Assembly: GCA_963210315.1 (NCBI GenBank)
Contig: OY723301.1
Coordinates: forward strand, 434,001-498,000
DNA: 64,000 nucleotides
Direction: 5' to 3'
Origin: Rhynchopus euleeides
Taxonomy: Eukaryota; Euglenozoa; Diplonemea; Diplonemida; Diplonemidae
Part shown: positions 31,363 to 44,181 of the stretch, one piece after another
Layout: each line of letters begins with the position of its first letter
Numbering within the stretch: position 1 is the first letter of the stretch
The notes under the pieces: model-generated
The model's input: the letters and a program-made list of their open reading frames with translations, nothing else
Told to the model about the DNA's origin: nothing
The model's database searches: none
Position numbers and translations under genes: made by a program

Positions 31363-32799
31363 CTACCCCTTCCCCCGTTTCGTCAGTAGCTCCGTCTCGG
31401 TCTCGTGGAGCAGGCCTGCGTCCATCAGGAAACGCAGGGTGGTCACGGGCCGGGTGAGGAGTAGGACATGGGGGGAGAGGTTGTCCAGGTGTTTTTCCCG
31501 TAGGTCCTTAAGCTTCGGGCAGGTTCGCAGCAGGTGCTTCAGCGTCGTTTTCTGCACTGCGCAGCCGTGCATGGGGCATTTCGGTGCCCTGTTGTTCGAC
31601 ATGTAGTCGAACAGGAGGTAGTGGCGGCGCGTCCGTAGCAGCCGCATCGTGCTGGCCCCGAGGCGGGTCAGCGCCGGTGTGTGTAGCGCGGGCCGGCGCG
31701 CTGTAGGCCCCGCCGCTTTAGGTGGCGTCCAGGCGTACAGACTTTTCTCGCCGGGCCGGGGCGTCCGCTCCGCAGTCACCCTCCGCACTGCCGCCTTCGC
31801 CGCCAGCAGTGCGATGGGCTCCGTCTGCAGCTTGTGTTTGTTCGTCCGCAGACCCGCCTGATAGTCAGCCAGCTCATTTCCCTCCACCCCGACGTGGGCC
31901 GGCACGTACTGCAAGGTGACAGTCGTGCCTGAGCTGGTGAGTGTGGCCAGGCCGCGCCAGACGTCGACAAGCGTTTCCGCTTTGGCACGGTGTGGCCCCG
32001 CTTCTAGCGCGTGCAGGGCGGATTGGCTATCCGTGAGAATCACGACGCGGGCTACACCCCTTGCTGCGATCATCTGAGTCGCCTCCCGCAGTGCTACCAG
32101 TTCTGCCTGGTAAGAGACGCAGCTCTGGCCCGCCCCGACACTGCGCTTGTCGACGATGTCTGTTGTAGAAGGGTCCAGGAGGACAACACCCGCTCCTCCG
32201 ACTCCCTCCTTTACCGACCCGTCCGTGTAGGCGTGCAGCTCCGTCTGGGGGAGTCCCGCCAGCATCACCTGCGCCATAGCGTACCTCTCCGCGTCGGTCT
32301 GGTCGGGGTCGCTCCGGCTCAGGCCAGGGATGGCGGGGTGTATCTGGATGTTCCCGAGCATCCCTTGCCACTCCCACGGTGCCACTGGGTAGTGGGATAT
32401 GATTGTGGCAGGGCCCGGGCTGCGTGTGTAGATGGCGGTGCGTTTGACCACCGATTCAGCCAAACGAAGCCACGTGCTGCCGGCGGTGCGCGACGCTTTT
32501 TGGATCGCCGTTGACCCCGGGGACCCGCCAACCCGTCGAATCCGTTCGTAGGCCGTAGCCGCTTCGGTGTACATCTTCTCTTCGAGGGTCGGCAGGTGTG
32601 CCTCCCACAGCAGTTCCGCTGTGTCCGTGGTGAAGGCGCAGCCCGTGATGAGCCGCGCAGCCCGGCGGTGGATCGTCTCCAGCTCGCCGAAGGCCTTGTT
32701 GGTGAGTGCGATCCCCCATACGCATATGGCATAGGTTACCGCGGGGAGCACGTATGTTAGGTACACCTGCCGCCGATATTTTATTGGTAATTTTGGGCC
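31363..32799 (-). pseudogene. 5'-truncated non-LTR retrotransposon: RT thumb, RNase H and zinc knuckle
   Basis: Reads from the RT C-terminal region (YLTYVLPAVTYAICVWG, HRRAARLITGCAF) through an RNase HI domain with YTDGS, YQAELVAL, TDSQSAL and GNELADYQ, then a C/H cluster (CPMHGC...LKHLLRTC). The stop is at 31363. It is related to, but clearly different from, the fragment at 14522-15823. The frame continues open into repeat R3, but the homology ends at 32799, where R3 sequence starts, so the truncation point is there. The RT core and endonuclease are absent. Confidence 0.85.
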
Positions 32800-33025
32800 A
32801 ATTTTGACCATTTTTCCCTTGTGTCCAACATGATTCAAGCTTCGACTTCTTTCTCGACTCGGGGTATGGTTGAACCCTTTTGACCCATACTTTCCACAAC
32901 GGCCGGAGAGAGTCCGGAATATGCGAATTGTTCCCCCTGCTTGGCCACTCAACATGTTCCCCCCGGTTAAAATAGGTGAAAATGACCTGGTCATGATCAG
33001 GTCAGGGTCTGACCAGGCCACCGTG
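32800..33025 (-). mobile_element. Repeat R3, copy 2 (inverted, truncated)
   Basis: Reverse complement of the 27770-27950 part, ending tgaccaggccaccgtg at 33025. Its inner edge is fused to the 5'-truncated non-LTR element. Confidence 0.7.
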
Positions 33026-33107
33026 GGGGTCGGGTAGGGGGGGTACCCCCCCCCCATACCCCCCCTCGTGACCCCCCCCCCTGGTAGGGTGCCCGACCCC
33101 CCCCTAT

Positions 33108-33363
33108 TATACATGTAAAATACATGTAAATGCATGAAATATACATGTAAAATACATGTATATCAAGTAAAAATGCATGTATAATAGTTGACATGCAAGT
33201 ATTATACATGTATTTTTACTTGATATACATGTATTTTACATGTATATTTCAGGCATATACATGTATTATACATGTATAATAGTTGACATGCATGTATTAT
33301 ACATGTATAATACATGTATTATACTTGTAGTTATACATGTAAAATTTACAAGATCCCACCGTG
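33108..33363 (-). mobile_element. TACATG palindrome element 2 (right part only)
   Basis: Ends with the GATCCCACCGTG terminus at 33363. The left terminus is missing. Internal words match the right end of element 1. Confidence 0.8.
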
Positions 33364-35979
33364 CAGCCCCTGCCCCCCCCCCCCCGGAGGAAATACGTGA
33401 ACTACCAAAAATCCTTACCCCAGGGCCTGGGGGGGGGTAGTGCACTGTGGGTGCCTCACACAGCACGATGCAAAGGGCACAGGAGGATGTGCGTCGGGAG
33501 TATTGTGGTTTGCTTTATTTTGCAGCTGGAAGCCACACATGCACAGTGCGGCATGCAAAAAAAATGCAAGGAAAAATACCGTGGTGAAAGAGCAAAACGA
33601 GGGAGAGGGTGCGGTGGTGGGCGTGGTTGGGTTGACAGAGTAACGGAAGGTGCTGAAAGAGAGAGACAGAGAGAAGTGGGCATCGTTCCCCTTCGCTCGT
33701 ATGATGTGCAGCAGGCGGTGTGCGTAGCGGGGGAGGAGGGTGGGGGGGGGGCAATGGCGTGCTGCCTCCCCCGAGCATACAGTATGTCTGGTATATGCAA
33801 CCCCTGCCCCCCCCACTTCGCGTAGTTCGCGCCCCTTCGGATTGTCGTCACGCCACCCTTCACTTGACTGCCGAGCGTGATGGTGGCACTATACGTTTCG
33901 CCCACATCGAAGTGTGCTGAAAAAAACCTTTTGAGGAAGGGGGGGGGGGGGGTGGCGGGAAGGAAAAATATACCCGATTCAGAAACGGGTGGCGATGATG
34001 GCTGTAGAATGTTGTGTCGAATGGAGGGGGGGTGGGCAGGGCGGGGGGCGGGGGCGGGGCGGGACGTGCCCCCCTCCCCCCACCTTCGCCTTAGCAACTT
34101 ATCGCGCCTTGCTCTGAGCATGCAGCAGACCCCATCCCGCAAAGGGCGATTGAACGCTCTCCTTCAGAGTTCAGTGGTCTGGACACCTCGCAGGTGGTTT
34201 ATGCGCGCCTGTGCGTGTATCGTGCCTCCATACGTGCGCTGCCAACAGTCTTTTCTACCGTGACCTGGGGCAGGTGATAGCAAAATAATCCCGCAAGTAT
34301 CGACTTGCTCTCCGTCGATTCAACTTGCAGAGCGTGCGCAAATATCGTTTTTTGAAACTTCTTTCGGAGCGCAGTTCCATCCTGGGGAGGGAGGGGGCAT
34401 ACAGCCCCTTCGCCTTTTGGGGAGGCTCGCGTCGTCTGATGTGCGAAGATACCAAGCAGGGCTGAAGCGAAGCCCTTCTTAAAAGCCTGCAGGGTCAAAA
34501 GCGCAGCGGCGAAGCTCGCCTGGAAAATGGCAAACAGAACACACCACAAGCCCTGTCGTTTTTACTGCTGTCAGAGTGGGTTGCAAAGAAGATGATGATG
34601 ATGACGGCCGCGCCAGATCAGGGGCGCATTCAGGGGGTGGGAAAGGTGGGGAGGGAAAAGGGGAAGGAAGGGGGGGGGGGGGGTGGAGATGGGAAGGAAA
34701 AGGAAAAGGAGGCGTAAAGCTGCACTCGTTCTGATTTTTTAGCAGTTGCGCTTGATTGTCGCTTCAACTTTTGCCTGTTTGATTCTCGAAGGCGGCTTTC
34801 CACCCGTCCCCCCCCCGCCACTGAATTGCTGTTGGCGAGGGGGGCGGAGGTGCGGGCGGGGCGGGTAAAGCATTGCACCGGGGTGCTCCTTTGGCACGCC
34901 TTGAAATTTTGGGGTTTCTGAAAAGCGGCGTAGGGTTGGCGGTGTGGGGTTATTCACCCCACCCCTTGAGTGACAGGTAACACCAAACGACGTTGGCAGG
35001 GATGGTGATGGGTGGTATTCGATGGCGTGGGTGCATCAGTGAGGGTTCAAGCTGCTGTGGCCTATGACATGACTCCATTTCCGAGCCGGATCGGGAGGGC
35101 GCTTTTCTGACTGCCTTGAAGCGAGGGAGCGGAACTGCACCGCCGCCAGCTTTCACACACCCCATAGGAGGCTGGGGATGCCTGAAAGCTGCAGTGGACA
35201 GCAGCAAGTCATGGGTTTCGTTGAGGTTGGCACCGTGTGAAGAAGTAAGTAAAATCTTGTGGGACAAGGTCGTGTCGATTCTGGGTGCAATGGACAAAAA
35301 GGGGGCAATTAAAATGGGCAACACAGGACACAGGACACACGTTACACACCGCTTCGACCGAGAGGAGAGAGTGGGAGAGAGAAAACAGAGAAAATTCAAG
35401 GAGTGTGTGGGAGGAAAACCATCCCAGGAGGAGGAAGACGGGTGTGAAATAACCCAGCCGTGAGTGGACCACATCTGAACACTCAGAAATGCACCAGCCG
35501 TGCTGTGTTGTGCACACAATCCGTTGATGAAGTCGGATTCGCCCCCTTCCTTTTGTTGGGTGTGTGGTGTGCAGAGAGCACGGGTTGGCAGAGCTGAATT
35601 GACACTTTCCCCGCGCAAGAAAAATCGTGTGCGTAAAAAAACATACATAGCGGCATTTTGACAACACGAAGTCTTCAGAAGGAGAGAAGACGACGCCAAA
35701 GTGGTTCAAATGACACTATTTCCACCTGAATTCATGTTGCAGTTCGGGTTAGCGTGCTGGCTGTGAGGCCGGCAATGAGGAGAAGGCACATTGTACAATG
35801 CAGTTCAACACAATTCAATTCACCCCACAGTATGGGAGCTCGAAGGCGACTGCACTTCGGAAGGATGTGTCGGGTGTAGCGCGGTGGCGGCAGAACTATG
35901 GGCCCGGAGGTGGGGTTGGGGATGGGAGCGGGGTGCAGCAGTGTCAAGCCCACACACAAACACATAGTTCCAACGGAAG
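33364..35979. other. Low-complexity intergenic region
   Basis: Contains G runs (33940, 34670), C runs (33375), a copy of the cacatcgaagtgtgctga word near 33901, a diverged copy of block M at 35520-35640 and the half element at 34950. No coding sequence with a recognisable domain is present. Confidence 0.45.
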
Positions 35980-37172
35980 CAGGGGATAAGATAGGTCTGG
36001 TTTTCCGGTTTTCAAAACCAGGGTTTCCCGGTTCCCGGTTTTCTGGAAAAAAAAAAAAAGGTCGATCTCATTTTTGGCGGTTTTTTTGTGACTTTGGGAC
36101 AGTAAAACAGTCAGAAAAAACGCCATAAAAAAATAGAAAGTGACCCCATCGTGATCCGCACAGAGCTCAAATAGTCCAAAGAAGGCAGAGAAGCGGAGAA
36201 GAAAAAATGGACCTAGCGGGTGGCCCGGTGGGGCCCGGTGGGTGGTGATGCCCTCGTCATGCAGGCCTCTTCTGTTTTGAAGGTGCACACATGGTGGACT
36301 CCAGCCACCCTAGCGAGTGTCTAAGAGGGAGTCTAAGACTGCAGTCTGTACTGGAGACGGGAGTCTATTTTCCAGCTAATTTACGACTCCCGCTAGTTGA
36401 GACTCATGGGAGACACACGGTGTACTCCAGCGGAGGTAGGGTAACCTCCGCTGGAGTTCACCGTGTCGTCTGCCTCTGTGCAGCGTCACTCGGTGCCATC
36501 GAATACATGGCGACAGCCCACCAACTCGAGACAGATCTGCTTGTCTGGAGGGCTGAGACGAGAACACGAACGACTTTCAAGCAATCTTGAAGGTCGCCAA
36601 GCCTATTGGGGGCAACTAACAGATGAGATTTGTTTGTTGCCTGTCGTCACAGCTAGGTGCCCATTTCCTCGATAACGGAATGTGTGCAGAGATCTCGTGG
36701 ACCCTTTGGCCATTCTGTCGTGCACCCACTCCACCCACAACGCACACCTGTCACGAGTGGTCGCTCCCCCGTCCTCCTCCACCCTGAAGGTTGAACCCTC
36801 AAGGACCAGTGATCTCCTGCTGGCCGGGCTGCGATACAGCGAAGCCTTCCTACTTACAAGCGAATCCAGACTGTAGGGAACAGATGATCACTACCGTGGC
36901 CTCCGGCGGCTGGGGGGCTCCGCCCCCCAGACCCCCCTGCGTAAAAAAATTGCACCAGACCGGTTTTTTGGCCGAGAGTCCAAACTTTCAAAGCAGCTGC
37001 TGCGCCTGCCCCACCAAGCAGCCTCAGTACGACAGGACGCGCGCAGGCACCGGGCCCTCTCAGATTCTGGGAGGGTTTGCGCGGGTCGCGCGCGCCGAAG
37101 GCGCGCGCGAAAAATTTTCAAAACCAGAAAAACCGGAAAACGGCGCCAGAAAAAAGTCTATCTTATACCCTG
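35980..37172 (-). mobile_element. hAT-like non-autonomous element P, copy 4 (1.19 kb)
   Basis: Ends CAGGGGATAAGATAG and CTATCTTATACCCTG, with AACGGAAG duplicated at 35972-35979 and 37173-37180. Contains hairpin repeat S near 36890. It is nearly identical to copy 2. Confidence 0.92.
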
Positions 37173-40100
37173 AACGGAAGCCTTCGTAAAAAAAAATACC
37201 TGCAGGCATCGCCAGACTGCATTGCGCGTCTGTGCTTTTCTGCATTACGGGAGGAGGAGGCAACCGCTGTGAACTGTGTGGAGGCAGGTGTGCTGTATGC
37301 TGGTTTATCCCCACCCACCCAACCCACCCACGATGAAATTGATTCAGAGAAAACAAAGAGGAAGAAAAAATCAGGAGAGAAAGGAGGAAGAGATGTTGGG
37401 GCGAAAAGTGTCTCTGCGCTTTGATCGGCACTTTTTGCTACGGTTCCTTTTTGCGTTGACGCTTCCACACTCACACTCCTGCTGATGATGGTGTCGTGAG
37501 TGAGGAGCACAAGGGCACAAACAAAGCGCGAGAAACTTTCCACCCACATTGAAGTGTGCGGAAGGGTGAGGGGTGAGAATACAAAAAACTATCTGTGCCC
37601 CCCCCCCCCCGGATCGTGCACATGAAGTGGCAGCAAACCAAATTTGCGACCGGAAAGTTGGTTTGTTGGAGCGCAGACCCCTCACTCTCTGTGTGTCACC
37701 GCTCCCCGGTCTGATGAGGTGGTGTGAGTGGGGTTGTCAGATCCAGTCTCAAGGCAGATAGTTTCCCCAGTTGGCGGCGCCAAACTAACAAAACAGAAAG
37801 ATCTTTTCCAAAACGCATGAGGAGAGATCAGCATCACACTTTGTGGCGACACCCGAACTATCAAAATAGCCGGGGGGGGGGGGGGGGGTGCGCTGTTTGT
37901 GCCGCGCGGATTCAGGGCTGGCGCTGTGCCGCGCCAAAAATAAAATAACCAGGGCAAAGCAAAGGCACACTCACCCCGCAGCCCTGCTGCGGAGGGCAGT
38001 GGGTTGAGGGTCGGGGGAGGTATAGCAAGTTGAAGTCGCTTTTGGGCAACTATAAAGAATAGTAGTCGGGACTATTGCAAATTGCATGATTCCAGGTGTT
38101 GTCTGTTCCGGAGGTGGAGGAAGGCCAGGAGGAGGGAGGGGGGGAGGGGGCACGGCCACGTATCGATCTGCCGACGAGATGTGTGGCTGTGCAAAAGGAA
38201 CACAGCGGCAAGCTGTGTGTTTTGTGTTCAATTTTCGTTTCGGAAGAGAGAGGAACACATGGGGAGGGGGGGGGGGGGCGGTGGCGGTGGTGGTGGTGGT
38301 GTGGGGAACAACTGGGGCAGATTTTTTTTTGATGTTTGCCTTCACTTCGCGACAACGTGTTTTGCAGCATGGACACAGCACAACTCACCCTACGTTTTTT
38401 TGTTTTGTTTTCGACAAAATCCCACGCTGCGGCGCTGATCTGCAGCAGGGATAAAGGGCAGATGTTTAAAAACTCCTGCATTGGGCATACAAAGTGCGGT
38501 GAAGTGCTACGTCTTTTCTGGGTGGGGGTGGGGATCATGAAGGCAATTCCCCCAACACCCTCTTGCAAAATGCGTGTCTTATTCCAGGGGGGGATGGGGA
38601 TGAGAGGGGGGGGGGGGGGATTTTGAACGATTCGAATGATTTCTTTCTTCTGCCATTTTACAATGCCACAAGACGAGAGAGAGCGACACACACAGAGGAA
38701 GGCCGATCCAGCCCGTGGCAGGCCAACGGGCAGCCAGATCACCCCGCCACCGATCTCTGCTCTCTCTCTCTGCCCGCTTATCCCTCCCGGAGGCCATGTG
38801 ACCCTCGAACCGCACCCCCCGCGAGGACACGACGGGTGTGTGTCACACACCCCCTCCCCAGTAGCCCCGGTAGGGTTTAGGATGTAGGGTTCAGAATTCT
38901 TCTTCTTTTTAGATTGGGGGGCCCTCCACGTAGGGTGTAGGGTGGAAATGGGTTCCGTTCTGCATTCCTAAATTTACTGAAAAAAGAGTTGGCAGCGTTG
39001 GGGGGGGGGGGGGTAATGGTGGGTGGCAGTGGTCGTGGGTACGGAGTGGGTGTGTGTGTTTTTTTTGGTAAAACACACCCCGTGTGGTAGAGAAAATACG
39101 GCAAGAGTCTCGGTGGGTCGGAAGAGCAGATGGTTCCCGCAACAGCTCCCGGGGAGCGGCGGGTATTTCGCATAGGATGCCGGATGTGTGAACACGTTTG
39201 TGCGGTTTGCCCTGTGTTGTGTGAACATATGTGTATGTGTGTGTATGCTCCACCCAACCCGACACATTTTCTGTACTTCAGACAGGTAAGGTCACTCGAC
39301 ACGCGGGGGGGGGGGGGGTTTTGTGTGTGTTTTTTCTGCCAGCCGACATCACTAGCGCCAGCGAGAGAAAAAAAAAGGGTGGAAGCGATCAATGCAAAAA
39401 TCATCTGAAAGGAAGACTCGAGAGACTGCTGCTGTATTTTTTGGAAAAAAACACGAAAGGGTGAAGAAATCACAGAAGAAAAGAGAAAGTCTGACGGAAT
39501 GCAGCACCAGATCAAAAAACCCAACAAGGCGGCGTCGCACAGAGAGAGAGAAGGGTGTGGCGGGGGGAGGGTTAAGGGGGGGGGGGGGTTTGGACCCGAC
39601 ACCCCCCCCCTACTCCCCACCAGACCGAGCCGGAGCCGGAAACCACACACACAGGCCCTTGAGAGAGGGGCTTTTGTGTGGAAGAAAAATATGGCCCGAT
39701 TGGTTTGATTCAAAGTTGGGTGGGGTTTTTTTTGCAAGGAGAGGGGTTATTAAAAAAGAACGAGAGAAAAAGGAAATGGCAGGAAGGGGCGGCTGCTCCT
39801 CCAAACGCTCCACACGCTTGTGTGGAGTTTTTTTTTTGCGGCCTGTGTGGTTGTCTTCGTCGTTTTTCTTCTGCGACCGGACATCCCCTTCTGGAGACAC
39901 CGATCTACACTATGAACCGCTAGCTGATGCTGGAGCTTTCGGGAGCCTCTGCGAGTGGGTGGCCACGTTTTCTTTGGTGGACGCATCCAAAAGGAAATAA
40001 AGAAATAAAGAACCCGAAAAGAGGTCGAGGCACCCGCTCCACACCAGCATCTTGGGGCTGGGGGTTCTCAGTTCACACAGGTGAGGATCAGTCCTCTGTG

Positions 40101-40519
40101 AGGCGCTTATCCTGAAGACGTTCCAGTTCCCCAGTCGGTCTCCAGAAACTCGGGCCGCGTCTGGCGCTGTATCGCCTCGGCGGGGCTGTCGTCCCTTACA
40201 GTCTTCTCTGTACGAGGTCATCCACAGGCTGCACACCTGCCCCGCGGCTGTGTGGCAGTCTTCGCGGAGTGCAATGCGAAGGTCTGGCCTGACGTGGTGT
40301 GACTATTTAGACTCCAGGTGTCTCCACCCTTCCTGGTCTGGGGAGCCTCGGTACCCAAGCCGTTTTAGGTCATGCTCCGGACCACGGCCGTGCTAGACTC
40401 CTGGTGCAGGCACCCGTCATGGTCCGGGGACGGCCCCCCCAGGCAGTTTAACGTCTTACCCAGGACTGGAGTATTGGAGGGGCTGGGGGACGAGGGGGGG
40501 GGGGGGAGCACATTCCTTA
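37173..40519. other. Low-complexity intergenic region
   Basis: Dominated by G runs (37872, 38268, 38610, 39000, 39306, 39575, 40495). A diverged block M lies at 37450-37560. 37610-37740 resembles 59355-59480 (both have a cagcaaacca word, ttgttg and cgcagacccc). No gene could be supported. Confidence 0.45.
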
Positions 40520-40722
40520 CACGGTGGGATCTTGTAAATTTTACATGTATAACTACAAGTATAATACATGTATTATACATGTATAATACTTGCATGTCAA
40601 CTATTATACATGTATAATACATGTATATGCCTGAAATATACATGTAAAATACATGTATATCAAGTAAAAATACATGTATAATACTTGCATGTCAACTATT
40701 ATACATGTATTTTTACTTGATA

Positions 40723-41071
40723 TACCGTATACGTAAATATTATGGAACGTAAATATTATGGAACGGGCCCATTTTTGGCCGGTCCGTTCCATAATATTTA
40801 CGTTCCATAATATTTACAGGGCCAGTTGGGGACTCGGTGGTGAGGACGGCTTGCGTCAGGAATCGCGCGAAAAGTGCACGAGTAGGTCCCGTCAGGGACT
40901 CTGTATGCCGTCCGATCACCTGGTCCAAGTCCCCGAGTCGCAGAAAGCCCTGTAAATATTATGGAACGAAAAAAATCTGGAACGCCAACCCACCAGCGTT
41001 CCAAAATATTTACGTTCCATAATATTTACGTTCCATAATATTTACGTTCCAAAATATTTACGTATACGGTA
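40723..41071 (+). mobile_element. N element, copy 2 (349 bp)
   Basis: TACCGTATAC...GTATACGGTA inserted in ttacttgata/tacatgtatt. Uninterrupted versions of the same site are visible in other TACATG copies, giving a TA duplication. Confidence 0.9.
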
Positions 41072-42904
41072 CATGTATTTTACATGTATATTTCAGGCAT
41101 TTACATGTATTTTACATGTATAATACTTGTCATGCAAGTATTATACATGTAAAATACTTGCATGACAAGTAAAATACTTGCATGCAAGTAAAATACATGT
41201 ATTTTACTTGCATGCAAGTATTTTACTTGTCATGCAAGTATTTTACATGTATTTTACTTGTCATGCAAGTATTTTACATGTATAATACTTGCATGACAAG
41301 TATTATACATGTAAAATACATGTAAATGCCTGAAATATACATGTAAAATACATGTATATCAAGTAAAAATACATGTATAATAGTTGACATGCAAGTATTA
41401 TACTTGTATTTTTACTTGATATACGGAGGATCCTTGAAATCGGTAGTGGACAGTAGCGGACAGGGCGGACATTTCCTTGTGGAAAAAGTGCCCGAAAAAA
41501 AAATTCGAAAAGGTCCCCCTTACAGAATTAGCCTTTTTTCAAAAAATCGGAAAATTTCGGACCGCAATTTGTACCCAAGAAAGTGCCGAATTTTCGGACT
41601 TGGTCCGATTTGAACGATTTCCGTGCCTCTTGCAACCCCCATGAGGGGGGGCTGCTGTTTCGGGTTCTTCCGGTGGCACATGCTGGGGTGTCAGGACAGG
41701 GAATCCTGCTCGCTGTACCCGGTGATCCCTGACGCAGCCAGGAAGTGGAGAGCCTTGGAACCCTGGTTGAGGCCTGTAACACCCGGCCTTCCTGACACTT
41801 GTGGCATTGTGGAGTGGAGGTGGTTATGGAGAAGGTTCTCTCTCCGTCCGGTCGAGCACAACCGTCCTCTCCAGCCAGGGGTCATCTACTTTCCAAACAA
41901 GGGCCAGGAACATGCTCAAACAAACCAATTGATCAGAAAATCTGGCTTGCCGTGGAATCATTGAGCAAAATTTGGGGAGTGATTGGTGCCCCATTGCTGC
42001 ATATGACATGTCCATTTTTGACGATTTTTGGGCAGAATTTGGTGCGTGGGACCTTTCAATTTTCATGAATTTTTCGGAATTTCGTGGGGACCGGTACCCC
42101 ATTTGAGTGCAGGTCCCCCCTACTGGCACCCCGGATTAGGACATGTCTCTGGGGGTGTCCGGGGGCATTTTTGGCCCATTTTTGGCTGGGGAAAATGGGC
42201 CATTTTTCACGATTTTTTCGGTTTTTTGTCCGGACCGGCACCGCATTTGAGGGGCCAAAATCTGATTTCCGAGGCCCGGGAATGGTCGCAGTGGCTTCAT
42301 TTGGCCAAAAACGTTCAATTTACCCTTCTCCAAAAAAAATTCGAAAGGGTCCCCCTACAAATCGCCGGTCTTAGGAGCAAAAAATTTGGGCACCCAGATT
42401 TCAAAAATTTTCAAACTATTTTCTGGACCAAAAATCAAACTATTGAGGTCCTGGCCGGACATGTCCGGGGGGGGGGGGGGGGGGTCAAAATTGGATTTCC
42501 CGAATTTCCGGGTCCGGACATGTCCGCCCGGACATCCGGACACCAGAAAATGTCCGCCCGGACATGTCCGCCCTGTCCGGGGCGGACATTTCTGGATGTC
42601 CGGATGTCCGGGCGGACATGTCCGGGCGGGAAATTCGGGAAATCACCACGGACTAGTCGGGCAGTGACGGGTGGGGTCGACTAGTCGGGACGACGGGTGA
42701 AAACTCGACAGGCGGCACCCGTCGACTCGACGGGTGGACCCGTCGAGTCGACGGGTGCCACCCGTCGGCACGACGGGTGAACCTGCTGAAACGACGGGTG
42801 TTCCAGCCATTTCCTGTTGATATGGGCCAATTTCCATTGAAAACTAGGGGAGTACCTTGCATGGCATCAGGTTATTTTTCACGCCGAGCTATCTTCCCTG
42901 CACA

Positions 42905-43013
42905 GGGGGCCCTCGCTACCAAGTGTGACTGAGTGAGAAAAAGTGAGAAGTCAGCCATGTTTGGCTGACAACTGACGACTCGTGACTCACAGTGACTCGT
43001 AGCGAGGGCCCCC
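42905..43013. mobile_element. 109-bp miniature element inside the left TIR of U
   Basis: Almost identical to 493-601. ACA is duplicated at 42902-42904 and 43014-43016. The right TIR of U shows the empty site (cctgcacagaccc), proving the 3-bp TSD. Confidence 0.95.
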
Positions 43014-43329
43014 ACAGACCCACCCCCCATTACTTTCCATTTACAATTCCTAGTTGGTGATGGGCCTCAAGTGCATGTGCGACGGCTGTTCTCGTGGATT
43101 TTCATTGTTCGAGGGATCTTGACTCTGACAAACTGTGTCAGTTTGACGGAGCAACCTACTTCATGAAGCTGATCACTTTTCTGCCAGGCAAATTTTCGCC
43201 CCAGCCCCCAACCCTTGCACAACCCACAAGGCAGTCTCCAAGATACCGTACCCTCATCATCACCCAGGCCAAGATACCCCAAGATACCATCATCACCACC
43301 CAGGCCACCCAGACGAGCCACACCAATCA

Positions 43330-43731
43330 ATGCCAGCGGCAAAGCGTACTGCAGCGCAGGCCCTCGCCAGCGCTGTGGACATGACGGTGTTTGTACGTGC
43401 TTGGATCAACACGTATGTTGTCGAGCGTGATGCTGATGGGTTGAGCCACATGGCCCTGAAGCAGCTTCTCGGCAAGCTGACGGATACTACCATCAAGTCG
43501 ACTGATCCCATCATCAGTCTTGCCCTGTACAAAAAGTATGAGAAGGTGGGGGGTGGGGTGATCAGCAAGTCGACCGCGAAGGATGGTCGCACGATGTACG
43601 CTGCCCGTGTCAATAGCGGGTCAGACATCGAGTTTGTCGGGTTGGGCCTCCGGAAGAGCAACGGGAAGGACCACCCGACAGGGCTCAAGGAGATGGCCGA
43701 CGCCTGCCCCGCGGCACTGCAGCTATGGTGA
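43330..43731 (+). CDS. Element U ORF1, 133 residues, unknown family
   Basis: The first ATG follows the left TIR by about 270 bp. The protein is helix-rich and basic at its start (MPAAKRTAAQALASAVDM), then has AWINTYVVERDADGLSHMAL and a GRTMYAARVNSGSD strand region. A diverged relative is encoded at 28080-28871, so the reading frame has been conserved in two copies. Its TGA overlaps the ATG of the next ORF (ATGGTGA). This suggests either coupled overlapping ORFs or one gene broken by an indel. A DNA-binding or transposition-accessory role is inferred only from context. Confidence 0.6.
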   Translation: MPAAKRTAAQALASAVDMTVFVRAWINTYVVERDADGLSHMALKQLLGKLTDTTIKSTDPIISLALYKKYEKVGGGVISKSTAKDGRTMYAARVNSGSDIEFVGLGLRKSNGKDHPTGLKEMADACPAALQLW

Positions 43732-43970
43732 AGCTGTACGAGGCGGAGAAGAAACAGGCACAGAAGACCCAGCAGAGCAGGCTGGCCGTAGGCATTTTCG
43801 ACGGTGCCTTCGCAACACGGTTGGTGACAGTTGCCGATAAGCAGAAGGATGAGTACAGAACGTGGTTCACGTTCAACTTCCTGAAGCAAATCGCAAGAGT
43901 GCAGAGAGGGGTTTTCGAAAAGGCGAACGTGATGTTTCGGCTCGCCTGCTTAGGGTAGCAGGGGACCATC
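43725..43970 (+). CDS. Element U ORF2, ~77 residues, probably part of a longer gene
   Basis: Starts in the overlap with ORF1 and reads KLYEAEKKQAQKTQQSRLAV, IFDGAFATRLV and TWFTFNFLKQIARVQRGVF, ending at a TAG near 43956. Another frame continues with normal protein (LELWSAFSKMGSSSH, NDWLKQLHACHRASIQELHE) up to an 8-C run near 44132, where a second frame change leads into the ORF at 44182. I read this as a single gene with two indels, or a gene with introns. Confidence 0.45.
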
Positions 43971-44181
43971 TTGAGCTGTGGTCGGCATTTAGTAAGATGG
44001 GGTCATCTTCGCACAGGAGCGCGTTTTGTACCACACCACGAAATGACTGGTTGAAACAGCTCCACGCCTGCCACAGGGCTAGCATCCAGGAACTTCATGA
44101 AGCTGGGTTTGAGAGCCTGTACGCAGGGGTCACCCCCCCCTGCACGACATAAACGGGTTCATCGCAATACTCGCAGAGATC

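Noticed and set aside
32800..33135. N-terminal extension of the second non-LTR ORF
   Set aside because: The sequence is repeat R3 and TACATG DNA read in an open frame; retroelement homology stops at 32799.
35730..35800. Possible tRNA-like stretch (gttcgggttagc ... gtgaggccgg)
   Set aside because: No cloverleaf with a paired acceptor stem could be drawn.
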